From Chloranthus sessilifolius (taxonomy: Eukaryota > Streptophyta > Magnoliopsida > Chloranthales > Chloranthaceae), in assembly GCA_021018995.1 (NCBI GenBank), contig CM037585.1, positions 83,180,646 through 83,244,645 on the forward strand: a DNA stretch of 64,000 nucleotides, written 5' to 3'. Numbering within the stretch: the first letter of the stretch is position 1; every line of letters begins with the position of its first letter. This document shows positions 46,204 through 58,669 of this stretch, one piece after another. The position numbers were made by a program, and so were the translations under genes. The notes below the pieces were generated by a model. It saw nothing but the letters and a program-made list of their open reading frames with translations, did not search any database and was not told the DNA's origin.

Positions 46204-48078
46204 CTGTGCGAGTGAGCACTTCCCCCCAACCAAAAGCTATTCCGTGAAGGCCCTGCAACTGTGCGAATAAGTAAATGCATATGGCAGCCTTGCGAAACAT
46301 AGGCTCCCCACTTCTCAGGTTTAACTTAAGGACCTTTTGGGAATTTTCCAAGGCTAGGGCACAGATCCTGAGGCACGGATTTTGAGACACATGACTCAAG
46401 ACATTCAAGGGATATAACAGTGCCACATTTGCTGGAAAAATTAGGATTAATCCCTTCAGAGCCAAGGCAACATGGCCAGAGTATATAAGCTACACTTAGA
46501 GTCTAGTTTTATGATCAACTCTTCTTTTCATCTCTATTGACTGCGAGCTCCAGCTGGCTAGGGTTAGGGTTTAATCACCTCTTTTTCCCCTTTTCCTTCT
46601 CTCTTAGCCCAACACTTGCTGGGTAATCCCCCTGTAAGTAGGTAGGTTTAGTTTTATTTTAGTTTGTAATAGGTTTTTGTATACATTGGGATTGTGGATG
46701 AGCAGTTGTGTACAAGCTGCAACCTAGAGATAGTTCATTGTAAGTTTTATGTTTATCAATGGATTGTTGTTTTAATGCCTAATTGGATTTAAAGATCTTA
46801 TAGTTTCTTTAGGTGTCTATAGGATCCATGTATTTGGGATTAGCCCATTCAATTTCTAGTAGATCTATTATTTATCATCTGATTTCCCTTGGTTTGATAG
46901 CCCTATGGAAAGTAATGCTGGATCTGTAGTGAGATTTAGGGAGCTCGGAGGCCTGTGGACCATGGTGGTTGCAGCAATTTTTATGTTCTTTCTCAGGCCT
47001 TTATGGTATGGACAAACCAATGGGATACCCTGTGACCATTCGAGTGGATAGAGTATAGCTCTAAGGTTGTGTCCATTCACATGTTTGAGAAGGATTCTTC
47101 TCCCCTGCACATGAGCTTCTAGAGCCTTGTGAGGAGGTTTGTACAAGAACTGTCACCCCTTTATTTTACCTAGATGATATCAGATATTAGATCTGATCTC
47201 TTTATAATAATTGTAGCTTGTGGTTGAGTCATTGCAAGCTATTTGGAGCAATGCCCAGTTGAATCTAAAGCCCTATTCAACCTATTGTGTGGTCCTTTTT
47301 GTGGGCACTACTGAGTCGTTGGCCTTAGCAAAGTACTTAGGATCTTATGGGTTGGAATACCTATGGATGTCAGCCAAGCCTGTGCGCAGATCTGGGGAGC
47401 TCATAGCACTGGCATTATATAGTGCTGCAATATTTGTCTAGTGGCTAGGGAAATGATCAGTCCACTCCTCTGGACTAGATGGGCAACTTCTAGTTTAACT
47501 AATGGGATTTGACAGACTCTATAGGATAGGTTGTGACCATTTGAGTGGACAGCCTATAGCCTTAAGAGCACCCAAAATGGCATGGGTTAAATCAGATGTT
47601 TCTACCTTATTGAGGCTTTTGATAGCCTCTCAGCAAGGAGCACTGCAGAGACAGACTAAATCTGAGTTACATTACTGTTTAAACTCTGAACTTAACCTGC
47701 TTACTTCTCACCATTTTTTTTTACATTTTATTTTGGTACACACCATCACCATCTTCTTCTTCACCCTTTCTTTAGGATAGGGATATATTTTATTTATCTA
47801 TTTTTAGGATTAATTTAGTGTAGTCGTGACACCCAACTCCCTTTCTTTAGGATTGTCAGATCTATAGCCAGATCTGGAGGCCTACTACTATAGCCCATTT
47901 TTGGGTTCTTGATCAACTTCTCGGTGGGACAAACTCTTACTTATCAAAACTTGCTACAATAGACCCTGTATCTTGCAGGTCTAGGAGTACTCTAGCTATG
48001 CTAATTCCATTTTATTTCATTTGTTTTTAATTGGTTTCCACCACACAATAAATTAAAGCACAGCTGAAATAACCAATA
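46204..48078 (+). mobile_element. Athila-2 5' LTR, second part
   Basis: Matches 56270-58158 of the 3' LTR. TATATAAG at 46482 and a TAGGGTTAGGGTTT leader word. Minor substitutions; the last bases are AATA instead of AACA. Small frames here have no domain. Confidence 0.88.
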
Positions 48079-48084
48079 AGTTTT

Positions 48085-48102
48085 TGGCACCGTTGCCAGG
48101 GA
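48085..48102 (+). other. Athila-2 primer-binding site
   Basis: TGGCACCGTTGCCAGGGA, two differences (both at former CG positions) from the Athila-type TGGCGCCGTTGCCGGGGA, complementary to tRNA-Asp. Confidence 0.85.
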
Positions 48103-48423
48103 TGTTGATCTTTTTGGTAGACCTGAGTTGTACTATAATTTAGACTTCCAAATTCTTTATAGTTGTACCTAAACTAGAATAAAAGTACTACTGATTCTTT
48201 GTGGAAATTTGCATAAATGGACAGCAGAAGAAGGGAAAAGCTAAAGCTGCATTTGTAGTTAAGCTACCTCTGTTTGCACCTACTTATCCCTAAAATCTCA
48301 GTCCATTAATGTTTACTTCCCTGTGCTTGTTTAGTGTATATCTACGTAGTTGTTAATTTTTGTTTGAACTATTATTTATGTGTACTTGTGAGCATTTTCT
48401 GTAGTTACTGTGGGTGTGAGTTC
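48103..48423 (+). other. Athila-2 leader, no gene
   Basis: AT-rich sequence between the PBS and the gag ATG; nothing else recognised. Confidence 0.5.
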
Positions 48424-49897
48424 ATGGATGGTAGAAGGTCTTTAAACCCTGAGCTAGAACTTCCAAATCTAGAGGTTGAAAGGATCCTTAGACCTAGACG
48501 CACCCCATAGGGCCCTGCTATTAAAACTGAACCAGCTATCATAGCTAAGAGGCAGAGAACACTAAAGGAGTACAATACACCTGGGGAGTCCACCTCTCCC
48601 TTCTGCATTCAATTCCCTCTATTGAAGGGAATTATGAGATTAAATCCTCCACCATCAATATGCTGCTTTTGTTTCATGGGCTTAGTAAAGAAGATCCCTA
48701 CAAGCATATAGATCAATTTTTAGCACTTTGCACTACCTTCAATATTGCTGTCTTAGGGCTAGAGGCCACCAAACTGAGGCTTTTTCCTTTCTCATTAAAG
48801 GACAAAGCCAATACTTGGCCATCAAAACTCCCAGCCAACAGCATACAGTCATGGAGTGACCTTCAAACCAAATTCCTAGCCAAATTCTTTCCCATAAACA
48901 AAACCAACCAGATGAGGACAAATATTTTGTCATTCATTCAGTCCTCCACTTAGGATTTTTATGAAGCTTGGGAAAGATTTTAGGAGATGTTAAAACAATG
49001 CCCCCACCACCAAATCCCAATGTGGCATCTTGTCCAAGTATTTTATCAAGGAATTAATGCTAAGAGCATGGATATGGTGGATGCTTCTTGTGGTGGTAGT
49101 TACCTCCACAAGACAGCTGAGAAAGCATGGGAGTTGTTTGACATAATAGGGGAAAATTCCATGCAACAGGAGTCTCTGTCACACAATGATAGCCAGACTC
49201 CAGCTAAGATGGTAAAAGAGGCCACCCCTAGAGGTGAAATATATGAAGTGAAGGTGCAAGGTGATCTGGAGAGAAAGGTGGACAACCTGAGCTTGAAATT
49301 TGACAAACTCATAAATGTAATGCAGCCTCAGATCGTTACACAGGTGGGGGAAGCATGTCTGATATGCCAGTCTCCCACACATTCTATTCATGATTGTCCA
49401 TTTGCCACCCAGTTTCTAGACTTTGTTATGGAGCAAGCCAATGCTGCTCAACTTTTGGGCAGTAGCCTGCTGGGTATTCTTGGAGGAACCACCCAAATCT
49501 AAGGTGGAGACAAGATTCATATCCTCAACCCCAGCAGCAGCAAATGGTAGCTCCTTACAGACCCTAGCACCAGTTTAATCAAGGTTACCCACCAAGGCAA
49601 AATTTTTTGTTACCTGCTCCATAGTCTAACCAGTTGGCCCTGCCCCCACTATAGCCCAGATCCTCTTCATTTGAAGAGCAGATGTTGACTTCAATGCAGA
49701 ATTTGGGGAGCTTGATGGAAACTGTCAATTCTCATGGACAAAGCATCAAGAAGATTGAGGACCAGCTGTGATAGATTGTAATGCTCTGAATAGGAGGGAA
49801 AAAGGAAAATTGCCTAATCAGCCTCTGACAAATCCGAAAGGTCAGTATATGATTGGTGATGCATCCTCTACTCAGGAGGAAGCTAGTGCTCAGTGAT
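48424..49897 (+). pseudogene. Athila-2 gag (broken)
   Basis: ATG at 48424 (MDGRRSLNPELELPNLEVER). A stop near 48508, a frameshift near 48625, stops near 48951 and 48980. The core blocks GLSKEDPYKHIDQFLALCTT, LRLFPFSLKDKANTW and DASCGGSYLHK are conserved with Athila-1, as is the zinc knuckle CLICQSPTHSIHDC near 49355. Frame breaks at 49500-49760 lead to GKLPNQPLTNPKGQYMIGDA, ending at 49897. The protein stops exactly where Athila-1 continues into the linker to protease. Confidence 0.85.
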
Positions 49898-50420
49898 CCA
49901 AACATTGGTAATAAGTGTACCATATGTATGAAAATTCTATTTTGATTTGGGTTCTATAGAATTCTGTCAATGGTATTTTTAGTGTAATGATGATTTGCTT
50001 GTCTTACTTTATCTGTTTGTTTTTGAATTTTGTGTTGAATTTTATGTTGGATACATGTGCATTTTTGTCATTGGAATTTGCTATTTATAATTATGGATGA
50101 TTGGTTGAGGTGCTCTCATCATAATTGCATTGAACTTGATCTGAAAAACTATCTTTAGAATCCTGCAATGTTGATGATTTGTTGATTTAAATGGGCATAT
50201 GTGTTTCATGATTGAAGTGAATTACCTATCTGAGGTTTGGTGCCCATGCACAACGGTTGGGTGCACAATAGCATGAATGCACTAACCACTGTGCTGCAGT
50301 GAGCTAACTGAGTAAAGGTTGAAAAGATATGCTGTCCTGCAAAGGTAGAATGCTTAAATTTGCTATGCGAACCACCACTTGGCTTCCTCATGCACTAAAA
50401 GTCTGAGCAATGGCTATCAA
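49898..50420 (+). other. Athila-2 pol deletion site and spacer
   Basis: No protease, RT, RNase H or integrase sequence. This stretch directly joins the gag tail to the region upstream of the 3' ORF, so about 5 kb of pol is absent. T-rich, no repeats recognised. Confidence 0.7.
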
Positions 50421-50423
50421 AAT

Positions 50424-50680
50424 GCCTCGCGGAGCTGCCTTTCTGCTCCGCGAGCTCAAGCTGTAAGAGAAGCATGGCTCAGTGTGGTTCTACGCGAGCA
50501 CCATGCGAGATAAATTTTTGAGGCAACACATGGCCTAGTGCACTAAAGGTAAAGATTTAGCTCCTCGAGTTTTCAGTGTGAGGCAGTTTGTTCTTCAGTG
50601 CAATAGAACGTCTCGCGGTCTTAAATGCCAACTACGCGAGAATTTTACTCCGTGAGTTCCTCTTGCCAACTTCGTGAACC
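50424..50680. repeat. CGCG-centred motif cluster upstream of Athila-2 3' ORF
   Basis: Copies of CTMCGCGAG or its complement include CCTCGCGGAG (50426), CTCCGCGAG (50447), CTACGCGAG-like (50491), ATGCGAGA (50503), CTCCTCGAG (50561), TCTCGCGG (50611), CTACGCGAG (50632), CTCCGTGAG (50648) and TTCGTGAA (50671). Several steps are about 21 or 44 bp. Many copies have lost CG to TG or CA. A TATA box follows at 50694. Confidence 0.75.
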
Positions 50681-50693
50681 GTGGGATTTGCTC

Positions 50694-50700
50694 TATAAAC
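50694..50700 (+). promoter_or_regulatory. internal TATA box for Athila-2 3' ORF
   Basis: CTCTATAAACTC about 20 bp after the last motif; the next ATG with coding support is 51072. Same arrangement as in Athila-1. Confidence 0.55.
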
Positions 50701-51071
50701 TCAGTGAAGCCCCTCATTTTCTTCATTTCCTCTATTCACCTTAGTTTCTCAGCACAAGAATCGATGTCCCTTTCCCCTCCTTTCTTCTCTACTTTGTAAT
50801 CCACACTACCTCAGGCATTTTCCTCCCATCATTTTGTTCCCTAGCTACTCTTGGTTACTTTGAACGAGGTTTGGGGGGATTTGAGATACTGTGCACAATT
50901 TTAAGTGGAACCCTAGCTCTCAACTAGTACGATCTCCATTTCTCTCTCTACCATGTGGTTGATTTAGTTAAAAGAAGATAAGAAGGGGAGAATTTGAAGA
51001 TTTTGTGCTTATTCTGAGTGAGTGGTATTTTCTCAAAGTTGTAAACCTAAATTTTGCTAATCTGAGAACCT

Positions 51072-53338
51072 ATGGACACGGGTTCAAAATTTGTAGATAC
51101 CCTTACTGCGATGCTGAACCCATCCATCAGTGGCAGTCTTGTAGCCACTAGAAAGTCTGCTAGGATTGCAGATTCCTCCACATTGGAGATCTCTGAGGCT
51201 CCCTCACCTGTTGTTGAGCCCTCCATTCCAAAAGAAAAGAAGAAATCTACTCCAAGGAAGAGGGCCAGAGAGCACCCACCTTTTAAGAGCCCTAATAAAT
51301 AAAAAAAGAAACAGAAAATGGGCAAAGCTGTGGCCCCTGAGATCCCTGAGGTTGAGGAAGAAGAGACTACTGAACACCTCAGGGTCCCTTTTGAATTTGT
51401 GCAAGCAATTCAGCTAGAGGCTGAAACCATTTTTGATAAAGCCTATTTTGAGGAGCTACCTGAGACTTCTGCCTCTATTGAATATCTAGCGAAGGCATCA
51501 CTACTGCCCCTGTTGAGACCCTCAATGTAGCTGGTTTTCCCAAGATTTGTAAGATTATTTTATCAGAATATGAAGTTAAAAATTGGTGATGATGGGAACC
51601 CAACACTACTGGTTTTAATTGATAATTTTGAGATGCTATTCAACCAGGCAGACATTGCAAGGATACTAGGGATACCAGCCAAGTATAAGCCTGAGTGGGG
51701 CTTGGGTCCTCCTTTGACAGCCATCATTACTGAGATAGCCAATGAGTTAACTGGAGGGATCACTGCCTCAGGTGACTCAATCCAAAAGAGGTATCTGCAC
51801 AACAACCTCAGGCTAATGGATGCTGCGGTGCGGAAAAATATATATTGCTCTAGGCATGAGCAGGAGAGGAGGTACCCCATAGCTGATGCCTTCTTATCAT
51901 TCATAGAAACCACTACTTAGATGCAGCCAAGTTAGTTTTTGAGGGGATTAGAGATTTATGCGAGAAGGTGAAGATAATGAAGAAACATCATGCCCTTCCC
52001 TACTGTAGATTGATTACTGCATTGTTGAAGTTGGGGAAGTACCCATTTCAAAGGGAGGAGGAGACTGTGACACTGAACCCCAAACAGAGTGGGAAGAAGC
52101 AATGGGGAATCAGTGGCACCATGATAGGAAAGAAGAAGAAGAGGGAGGAGTTACTAAGAGATGCAGCCCCCACCATTCAAGAAGTAACTGCTGCTTGTAG
52201 CTGCTATTGATGTTGCTGCTACAACCTCTCCCCAACTTGTGCCAACCAGCACCACACTCACCCCCTCATCCATTACCTTTACCTCCCTGCCAGCTACACC
52301 TTCCACCCAGACATCATAGCCCATCACAAGCCCACTACCCTTACCTGACCCTATAACACCAACCACCATAGCCACAGCCACCCTACCAAGGTCTATCCCC
52401 CTACCTATTTTTCCAGCCCACCCTGGCCCACCTGTCGAGATCCCATACCAAAAGAAAAGGAAAACTTCCAAAACCCCTACTGCACCCCAACCCACCTATA
52501 TAACCCAAACAATTCCAATCCCGGAAACCACTACCATTCTAAAACCTGCAGCCCACACCTTTGAAACCCCACATTATTCCATTGAGACTTCCCCACCTTT
52601 TGTACCTATCATTGGTGAGCCTGATGACCAATCCATTCCCTTCTCCCATGATCGTGAGCCACTTTCAGGAGAGGAATTTTCCACTATGATGTCCACTATC
52701 CTAGGTGACATTAACCTTGAGTATACACCCCTCCCAGACTCATCTCACCGTCCACACTTTACCCCTCCACTTCCAACACTACCACAGGCCACTACCTTCA
52801 CTGATAGACCCATATCTCCCTTCCAACTAATTTCACCTATCCAACCCACACCCAATACCATACCAGACCTCTTACCCCAAATCCTGCACCTCCTACTCTC
52901 CCTACAGTCCCAAATGCTGGCTAACACCGAAAACCAAGCCTCCGTTGAGACATACATTCAATCCCTAACCTCCACTCTCCAAACCTAGACCAACCTCGAA
53001 ACCTGCCTCCAAGCCATTCACTCCACTTTGGCTACCTTACCCCATTCCTTACCCTTAGTAGGGCCCCCTCCTACTTACATTGAAGCCTCCACATTAACTG
53101 ACCAAGATATCCCCTCTATTGTAGCCACCTCCGTTGCTGCAACAGATATGGATGACCTAATACCCACCTCTTCCAGGTCAATCCAAACAGAACTTGATCA
53201 GGAACCCCAACCTCAGCTTCAATATGCAATTCTGGAAAGACAATTAGCTCAAGCGACTGGGAGAATATCTCCACCTGTTGTTGGGGAGTTCAAAAAAGGG
53301 AAAGGAGTCAAAATTAAAGATGAACCAGGAGATATTTA
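51072..53338 (+). pseudogene. Athila-2 3' accessory ORF (env position), multiply broken
   Basis: ATG 51072. Open stretches 51072-51302, 51318-51530, 51570-51920 and 51968-52210 correspond in order to the Athila-1 ORF: a basic segment KEKKKSTPRKRAREHPPFKS with nuclear-signal character, an acidic helix, then LLVLIDNFEMLFNQADIARI and RRYPIADAFLSF, matching the same domain as in Athila-1. The remainder (52211-53338) is a proline/threonine-rich linker with stops. It is the same protein family as at 35426 although sequence identity is low. No signal peptide or membrane helix seen. Confidence 0.78.
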
Positions 53339-55240
53339 GCCACAGACTCAGAGGCTAATGAATTTTGCACATGTATTTAGTAGGAAATAGTTTACTTCCA
53401 CCTACTTTGTACATACTTTAGCTGTATAATAACATTGCTCTTTGTTTTATTTTCTTTAGTTTCCAATCTATCTTTCTTTATTTCTATGTGTTTATTTTTA
53501 TATTGTTTGTTTTGTGTATTTCTCTCTTGTAGTTCATGTTATGTTAATTTCTATGTCTTGAGCCTGCTGCACATCCACCTTTAAATCAGTGAAGACACTG
53601 CTCCTCATAGGTTTGGGGTATGGCAAGCTAGCTCTGTCAATGAAGCAGTTAACTTTAGTGTAGCAGTGTTGGTTTAAATGGGATGAATAAAATTAATTTC
53701 CACCTAACTTGTTAGAATGAGAAAATTTGTGGAAAATTAAAATTTTTTGCAGATATGTTGAAACTAAAAATTTCAAAATCTTTGCACCACCATGAAGGTA
53801 ACATCAGAAATTTTTTTCAGTTAGTACTTAGTGAACCTAAGAGGAGAGAAAAAGGTAAAAATACACTCCATGGGTTAATTTGAGGATCATACCTAGTGAG
53901 ATTTGGGACCCATCATTTTCTTTTGAAGAGTGTGTTTGGCATTATTTCTGCTCTGAGGACTGATTGAGTCAAGACCTTTTTACTAGAAGTTAGGCACCTC
54001 CAAATCAAAACTGATTGACAGCACTCATGACACTAAGGAAATGATCTAAGGCCTTCATTTGGATAGTTTGATCCTGAAAATCCAACCTTTTAAAACTGTC
54101 CTTTTACATACACGCATTGAGCCTTAAAAATCCTACTTTTCTTTGACAAACACTGGAGTACTTGCACCTTAACCTCTTGACCTGATTCAACTGTACCCTC
54201 ACTCTGAGAATTCAGAAGGTAAAGGAGGAGTTGAAGATAGTGAGAGTGGTCCAATATTTGGTGGAAGGAGAAAAAAAGCAACATATGAGCAACAGTGTAT
54301 CAGTAGTTCTTGTGTGGCAGTTCATCCTATAAATAAAATTTTTTTTAAAAAAAAAAAGAGAAAAGAAAGAGAAGTCTAGAGAAGGGCATCATCTAAAAAT
54401 TGAAAAGAAGAGGAGAAGCTGGCCACTTTGATTCTGAAATATATCAAGTAAGATGAAGTTGTACTGAAATGAAGGTAGTGAAGTCATTAATCACTCCTTA
54501 CTTTGCTGATTTCTTAATATTTAATCCCTTTTTACCCTTCATTCTTTATATCCCTCACCCATAAGCCACATTACAACCCATTCAAAAAGACCTTGTAGAT
54601 CCAAAGTGAAATGAGTTGTCATGTGGAGATGAGGAGTTTTCTAATCTATGGTGAAAAGTCATGAGGATGCCAGAAATCAGAAGCTTTGCCTATGCTCATG
54701 CTTGCAGGCCCATTTAGGGTCTGTAACTGCTCTTGAGCTGATGAGAATGTAAACACCCTTTTGATTTTCATGATTGAGAGATAGCCCTGGTGAGAATTGG
54801 GTTTGAATTTTAACTTCTTTAGAGTTGTATCCAACCTGATTTTTAAATTTAAGGCAAGCTTTGTACTGATTATATGCACATTGTATCCCTGATGTGAACT
54901 AATTGGTGGTGATGCACATGCATGTTGATTTTTGAGTTTTAAATGGTTGCATTACTGCTGTAATTTCCTCTTATTTTAAAAGGATAGTTGTGGACTGAGC
55001 CTTTATTCATTGAAATTTGTTTTGTCATTGACTACACTACCTTTAACTGTTTTAATGGTGAAGTTTGTTGGTACCTTCACTGAAAACCCTCAGGAGACTT
55101 CACTCCTCCACTAGGGATCACCTAGGGGTTTAAAAGGCTTGGTACATATGCTAAATGTATCCATGCTCCCAATGAAAGTGGCATTTAAATTCTTAGAATA
55201 GTTGTTTTAAGTTTTCCTTTGCTCAGGGACTAGCAAAGAT
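53339..55240 (+). other. Athila-2 3' untranslated region
   Basis: No gene. The order of short words parallels the Athila-1 3' region (for example GTTGGTACCTTCACTGAAAA at 55067 versus 39695). A-runs at 54340-54360. Confidence 0.6.
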
Positions 55241-55241
55241 T

Positions 55242-55254
55242 AGGTTTGGGAGTG
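55242..55254 (+). other. Athila-2 polypurine tract
   Basis: AGGTTTGGGAGTG just before TGTTATTCACTG at 55255. Confidence 0.7.
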
Positions 55255-55589
55255 TGTTATTCACTGAAAAGTACCACTTTTCACCTCTTAACCTAGCCTT
55301 TGATAGACCTTGAAGCAATCTAATAATCATTTATTAAGTGTGTTTTGTAGTTAGCAATAATCTGTGCAGCTTAACACAAAATTCATCCTTATTAGCCCAA
55401 AGAAGAGGAAGAAGACATGCAAAGATGACAGCTGAACCAAAGTCTAATGGAACACCCTGGTAGTGATCACCGCGGTGACTAGGTGCTGATCATCATTGAC
55501 CAAAAGCCTAGCAGATGAGTGAAGTTGGTTGAGAATGGAGAAACTGTAAAAGTAGCAAGTGCAATGCAGCAAAGCATAGAAAGATAAAT

Positions 55590-56340
55590 CTCGCAGAGTT
55601 GAGAAGCTCCCTTGCGAAGCTGAGGATGCAGTGGAAGACGCCCTCGCACAGATAGGACGCGTAGTTAAGAGGAGAGCTGTAAAGACATCGTGAAGATCTT
55701 GCGAATTAAAATCCTTAAAATTTGTGGTCGTGGAACTCTCGTGGAGATCAGGCCTTAAAGCAGTCGCGCGAAGAACATAGCGAATCCTTATGTGAACTGG
55801 ACTAAAATTCACCTCGCGAAGTTCGTGCATGGCCTTGGAAGAGAGAGACGCCTAGAATTCTCCTCACGTAGATCTCGCACACTCTGAAGCCTTACCAATT
55901 ACTACGCGAGCGCAGGAGCATAACTATGCGAGTACCTAGTGAGAGAGAGCTTCTGAAGCTCTACTGCGCGAGATGTATAGGCACTCCAGATCATCTCCAT
56001 GACAGAATTGCAGGGCAAAGGAATTACACGATTAAGAGTTCGTGCGTGGCCCTGGAAGAGAGAGACACCCAGAATTCTCCTCGCGCAGATCTCACGCACT
56101 CTAAAGCCTTACCAATTACTACGCGAGCGCAGGAGCATAACTGCGTGAGTACCTAGCGAGAGAGAGAGCTTCTTAAGCTCTACTGCGCGAGAAGTATAGG
56201 CACTCCAGATCATCTCCGCAACAGCAGTGCAACACAAAGGAACTGTGCGATTAACTAAAGATTAACTGCGCGAGTGAGTACTTCCCACCAACCAAAAGCT
56301 ACTCCGCGAAGGCTCTGTAACTATGCGAATAAGTAAATGC
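55590..56340. repeat. CG-centred motif cluster in Athila-2 LTR
   Basis: Numerous variants of CTCGCRNAG and CTGCGCGAG, for example CTCGCAGAG (55590), CTCGCACAG (55643), CTCGCGAAG (55813), CTGCGCGAG (55963 and 56183) and CTGCGCGAG (56267). The same word family is found upstream of the internal promoter (50424-50680). It lies 200-950 bp upstream of the TATA box. Spacing is not clearly phased here. Confidence 0.75.
55822..56255. repeat. 217-bp tandem duplication in Athila-2 LTR
   Basis: Two copies start at TTCGTGCATGGCC (55822) and TTCGTGCGTGGCC (56039). The 5' LTR has the equivalent at about 5919 and 6134. Confidence 0.9.
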
Positions 56341-58158
56341 ATATGCCAGCCCCACGAAGCACAGGCTCCCCACTTCTTAGGTTTAACTCAAGGACCTTTT
56401 GGGAATTTCTCAAGGCTAGGGCACACATCTCGAGGCATGGATTTTGAGGCGCACGACTCAAGACATTCAAGGGATGTAACAGTGCCACATTTACTAGAAA
56501 AATTAGGGTTAATCCCTTCAGAGCCAAGGCAGCATGGGCAGAGTATATAAACTACACTTAGAGTCTAGTTTTATGATCAACCCTTCTTTCCATCCTCTGC
56601 CGGCTGTGAGCTCCAGCAAGCTAGGGTTAGGGTTTGATCACCTCTTTTTAACCTTTTTCTTCTCTCTTAGCCCAGCACTTGCTGGCTAATCCTTCTATAA
56701 GCAACTAGGTTTAGTTTTATTTTAGTCTGTAATAGGTTTTTATATATATTGGGATTATGGATGAGAAGTTGTGTACAGGCTGTAGCCTGGAGACAGTTCA
56801 TTGTAAGTTTTGTGTTTATCAATGGATTGCTATTTTAATACCTAATTGGATCTAAAGATCTTATGTTTTCTTTACATGTCTGTAGGATCCATGTATTTGT
56901 GACTAACCCATTTAGTTTCTAGTAGATCTATTGTTACCATCTGATTTCTCTTAGTTTGATAGCCCCATGGAAAGCAATGTTGGATCTGTAGTGAGATCTA
57001 GGGATCTCGAAAGGCCTGTGGACCATAGTGGTTGTAGCAATTTTCATGTTCTTTCTCAGGCCTTTGTGGTATGGATAGACCAATGGGATATCCTGTGACC
57101 ATTTGAGTGGATAAAGTATAGCCCTAAGGTTGCATCCATTCACATGTTTGAGAAGGATTCTTCTCTCCTGCACATGAGCTTCTAGAGGCTTATGAGAAGG
57201 TTTGTACAGGAACTGGCTCCCCTCTGTTTTACCTAGCCGATATTAGATGTTAGATCTAATCTCTTTGTTGTAATTACAGCTTGTGGTTGAGTCATTGCAG
57301 GCCATTTGTAGCAATGCCCAGCTGAATCTAAAGCCCTATTCAACCTATTGCATGGTCCTTTTTGTGGGCACTAGTGAGCCGTTGGCCTTAGCAAAGGACT
57401 TAGGATCTTATGGGTTGGAATACCTATGGATGTCAGCCAGATCTGTGCGCAGATCTGGAGAGCTCATAGCACTGACATTATATAGTGCTGCAATAGTATT
57501 CCTGGCTTGATCTGGTCCAGTGGCTAGGGAAATGATCAGTCCACTTCTCTGGACTAGATGGGCCACTTCTGGTTTAACTAATGGGATTTGACAGACTCTA
57601 TAGGATAGGCTGTGACCATTTGAGTGGATAGCATATAACCTTAAGAGCACACCAAATGGCATGGGTTAAACCAGATATTTCTACCTTGTTGAGGCTTTTG
57701 ATAGCGTCACAGCAAGGAGCACTGCAGAGACAGACTAAATCTGAGTTACATTACTGTTTAAACTCTGAACTTAACCTAATTACTTCTCACCATTTTTTAT
57801 ATTTTATTTTGGTACACACCATCACCATCTTCTTCTTAACCCTTTCTTTAGGATAGGGCTACATTTTATTTCTCTATTTTTAGGATTAATTTAGTGTAGT
57901 CGTGACACCCAACTCTCTTTCTTTAGGATTGTCGGATCTGTAGCCAGATCTAGAGGCCTACTATTATAGCCCATTTTTTGGTTCTTGGTCAACTTCTCTG
58001 TGGAACAAACTCTTACTTATCAAAACTTGCTACAATAGGCCTTGTATCTTGCAGGTCTAGGAGTACTCTAGCTGTGCTGATTCCATTCTTTTATTTCATT
58101 TTATTTTTAATTGGTTTCCACTACATAATAAACTGAAGCATAGCTGGAATAACTAACA

Positions 58159-58669
58159 GTCTCCTTTCCAGTGCTGGAAAGTATTTCTCATTAAAGACTT
58201 TGGTAAACTCAGTCCATGTCCAAAGTTTTCCCAATGCCCGAGTTCTCTCCACGGACTTCCACCAAGGGTCTGCTTCTCCTTCAAGTTGGAATGATGCCCA
58301 ACTCACCTTTTCCTCTTCAGTGCACCTAATCCTCTAAAGGATCTTCTCTATTTGATTCAACCACTGTTCTGCCTCAAACAGTTCAGTTTGACCATAGAAG
58401 CTTGGAGGTCTCAATCCCCTAAACTCCTGACACCTTGATGGATGGTCTCTCTCCACGAGCATGGTCACGACATTTGCGACGTTCTCTAATAACTGTTGGT
58501 TGTTTCCAGCATTCCTTTCGGCTGCGAGAGCATTTCCCAAATTGTTGTCCACCCCAGAATCATTGTTATTGTTGCCGAGCGGAGTGTCATTTGGTTCCGT
58601 GACAAATCTTTGATTGTTGGTCACACCTCCGGTATTCACTATTCCATGTCTTCCTCTACTCGGAGGCAT
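58159..58669 (-). pseudogene. chromovirus-like gag, N-terminal part
   Basis: Minus strand, ATG at 58669 (MPPSRGRHGIVNTGG). Conserved gag words LRPPSFYGQTELFEAEQWLN, then SWASFQLEGEADPWWKSVE and FTKVFNEKYFPALERR. A TAG at about 58334 replaces a codon in frame. The frame runs to 58159 where Athila-2 begins, and continues at 5352. Confidence 0.85.

Larger units (their letters stand above)
5353..58158 (+). mobile_element. Athila-2: pol-less Athila-type LTR retrotransposon
   Basis: The 5' LTR is 5353-6370 plus 46209-48078 (about 2.89 kb after removing the Tat-1 insertion). The 3' LTR is 55255-58158 (2.90 kb). The flanks are ACGAC/GAGAC (minus-strand reading), a decayed 5-bp TSD. The second base of the 5' LTR is mutated (TATTATTC instead of TGTTATTC), and its last bases read ATA instead of ACA. 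The internal region holds a PBS, a broken gag and the 3' accessory ORF. Protease, RT, RNase H and integrase are all absent, so it could only have moved with enzymes supplied in trans. Confidence 0.85.
55255..58158 (+). mobile_element. Athila-2 3' LTR
   Basis: 2904 bp, TGTTATTCACTG to ATAACTAACA. It is the uninterrupted reference for the split 5' LTR. It contains clustered CG-centred motifs (55590-56340), a two-copy tandem duplication of 217 bp (55822-56255) and TATATAA at 56544. Confidence 0.92.

Noticed and set aside
46868-47146. Small open frames in Athila-2 LTRs (46868-47146, 47220-47441, 57283-57510 and others)
   Set aside because: They lie in LTR sequence, occur in both LTRs only because these are copies, and show no domain.
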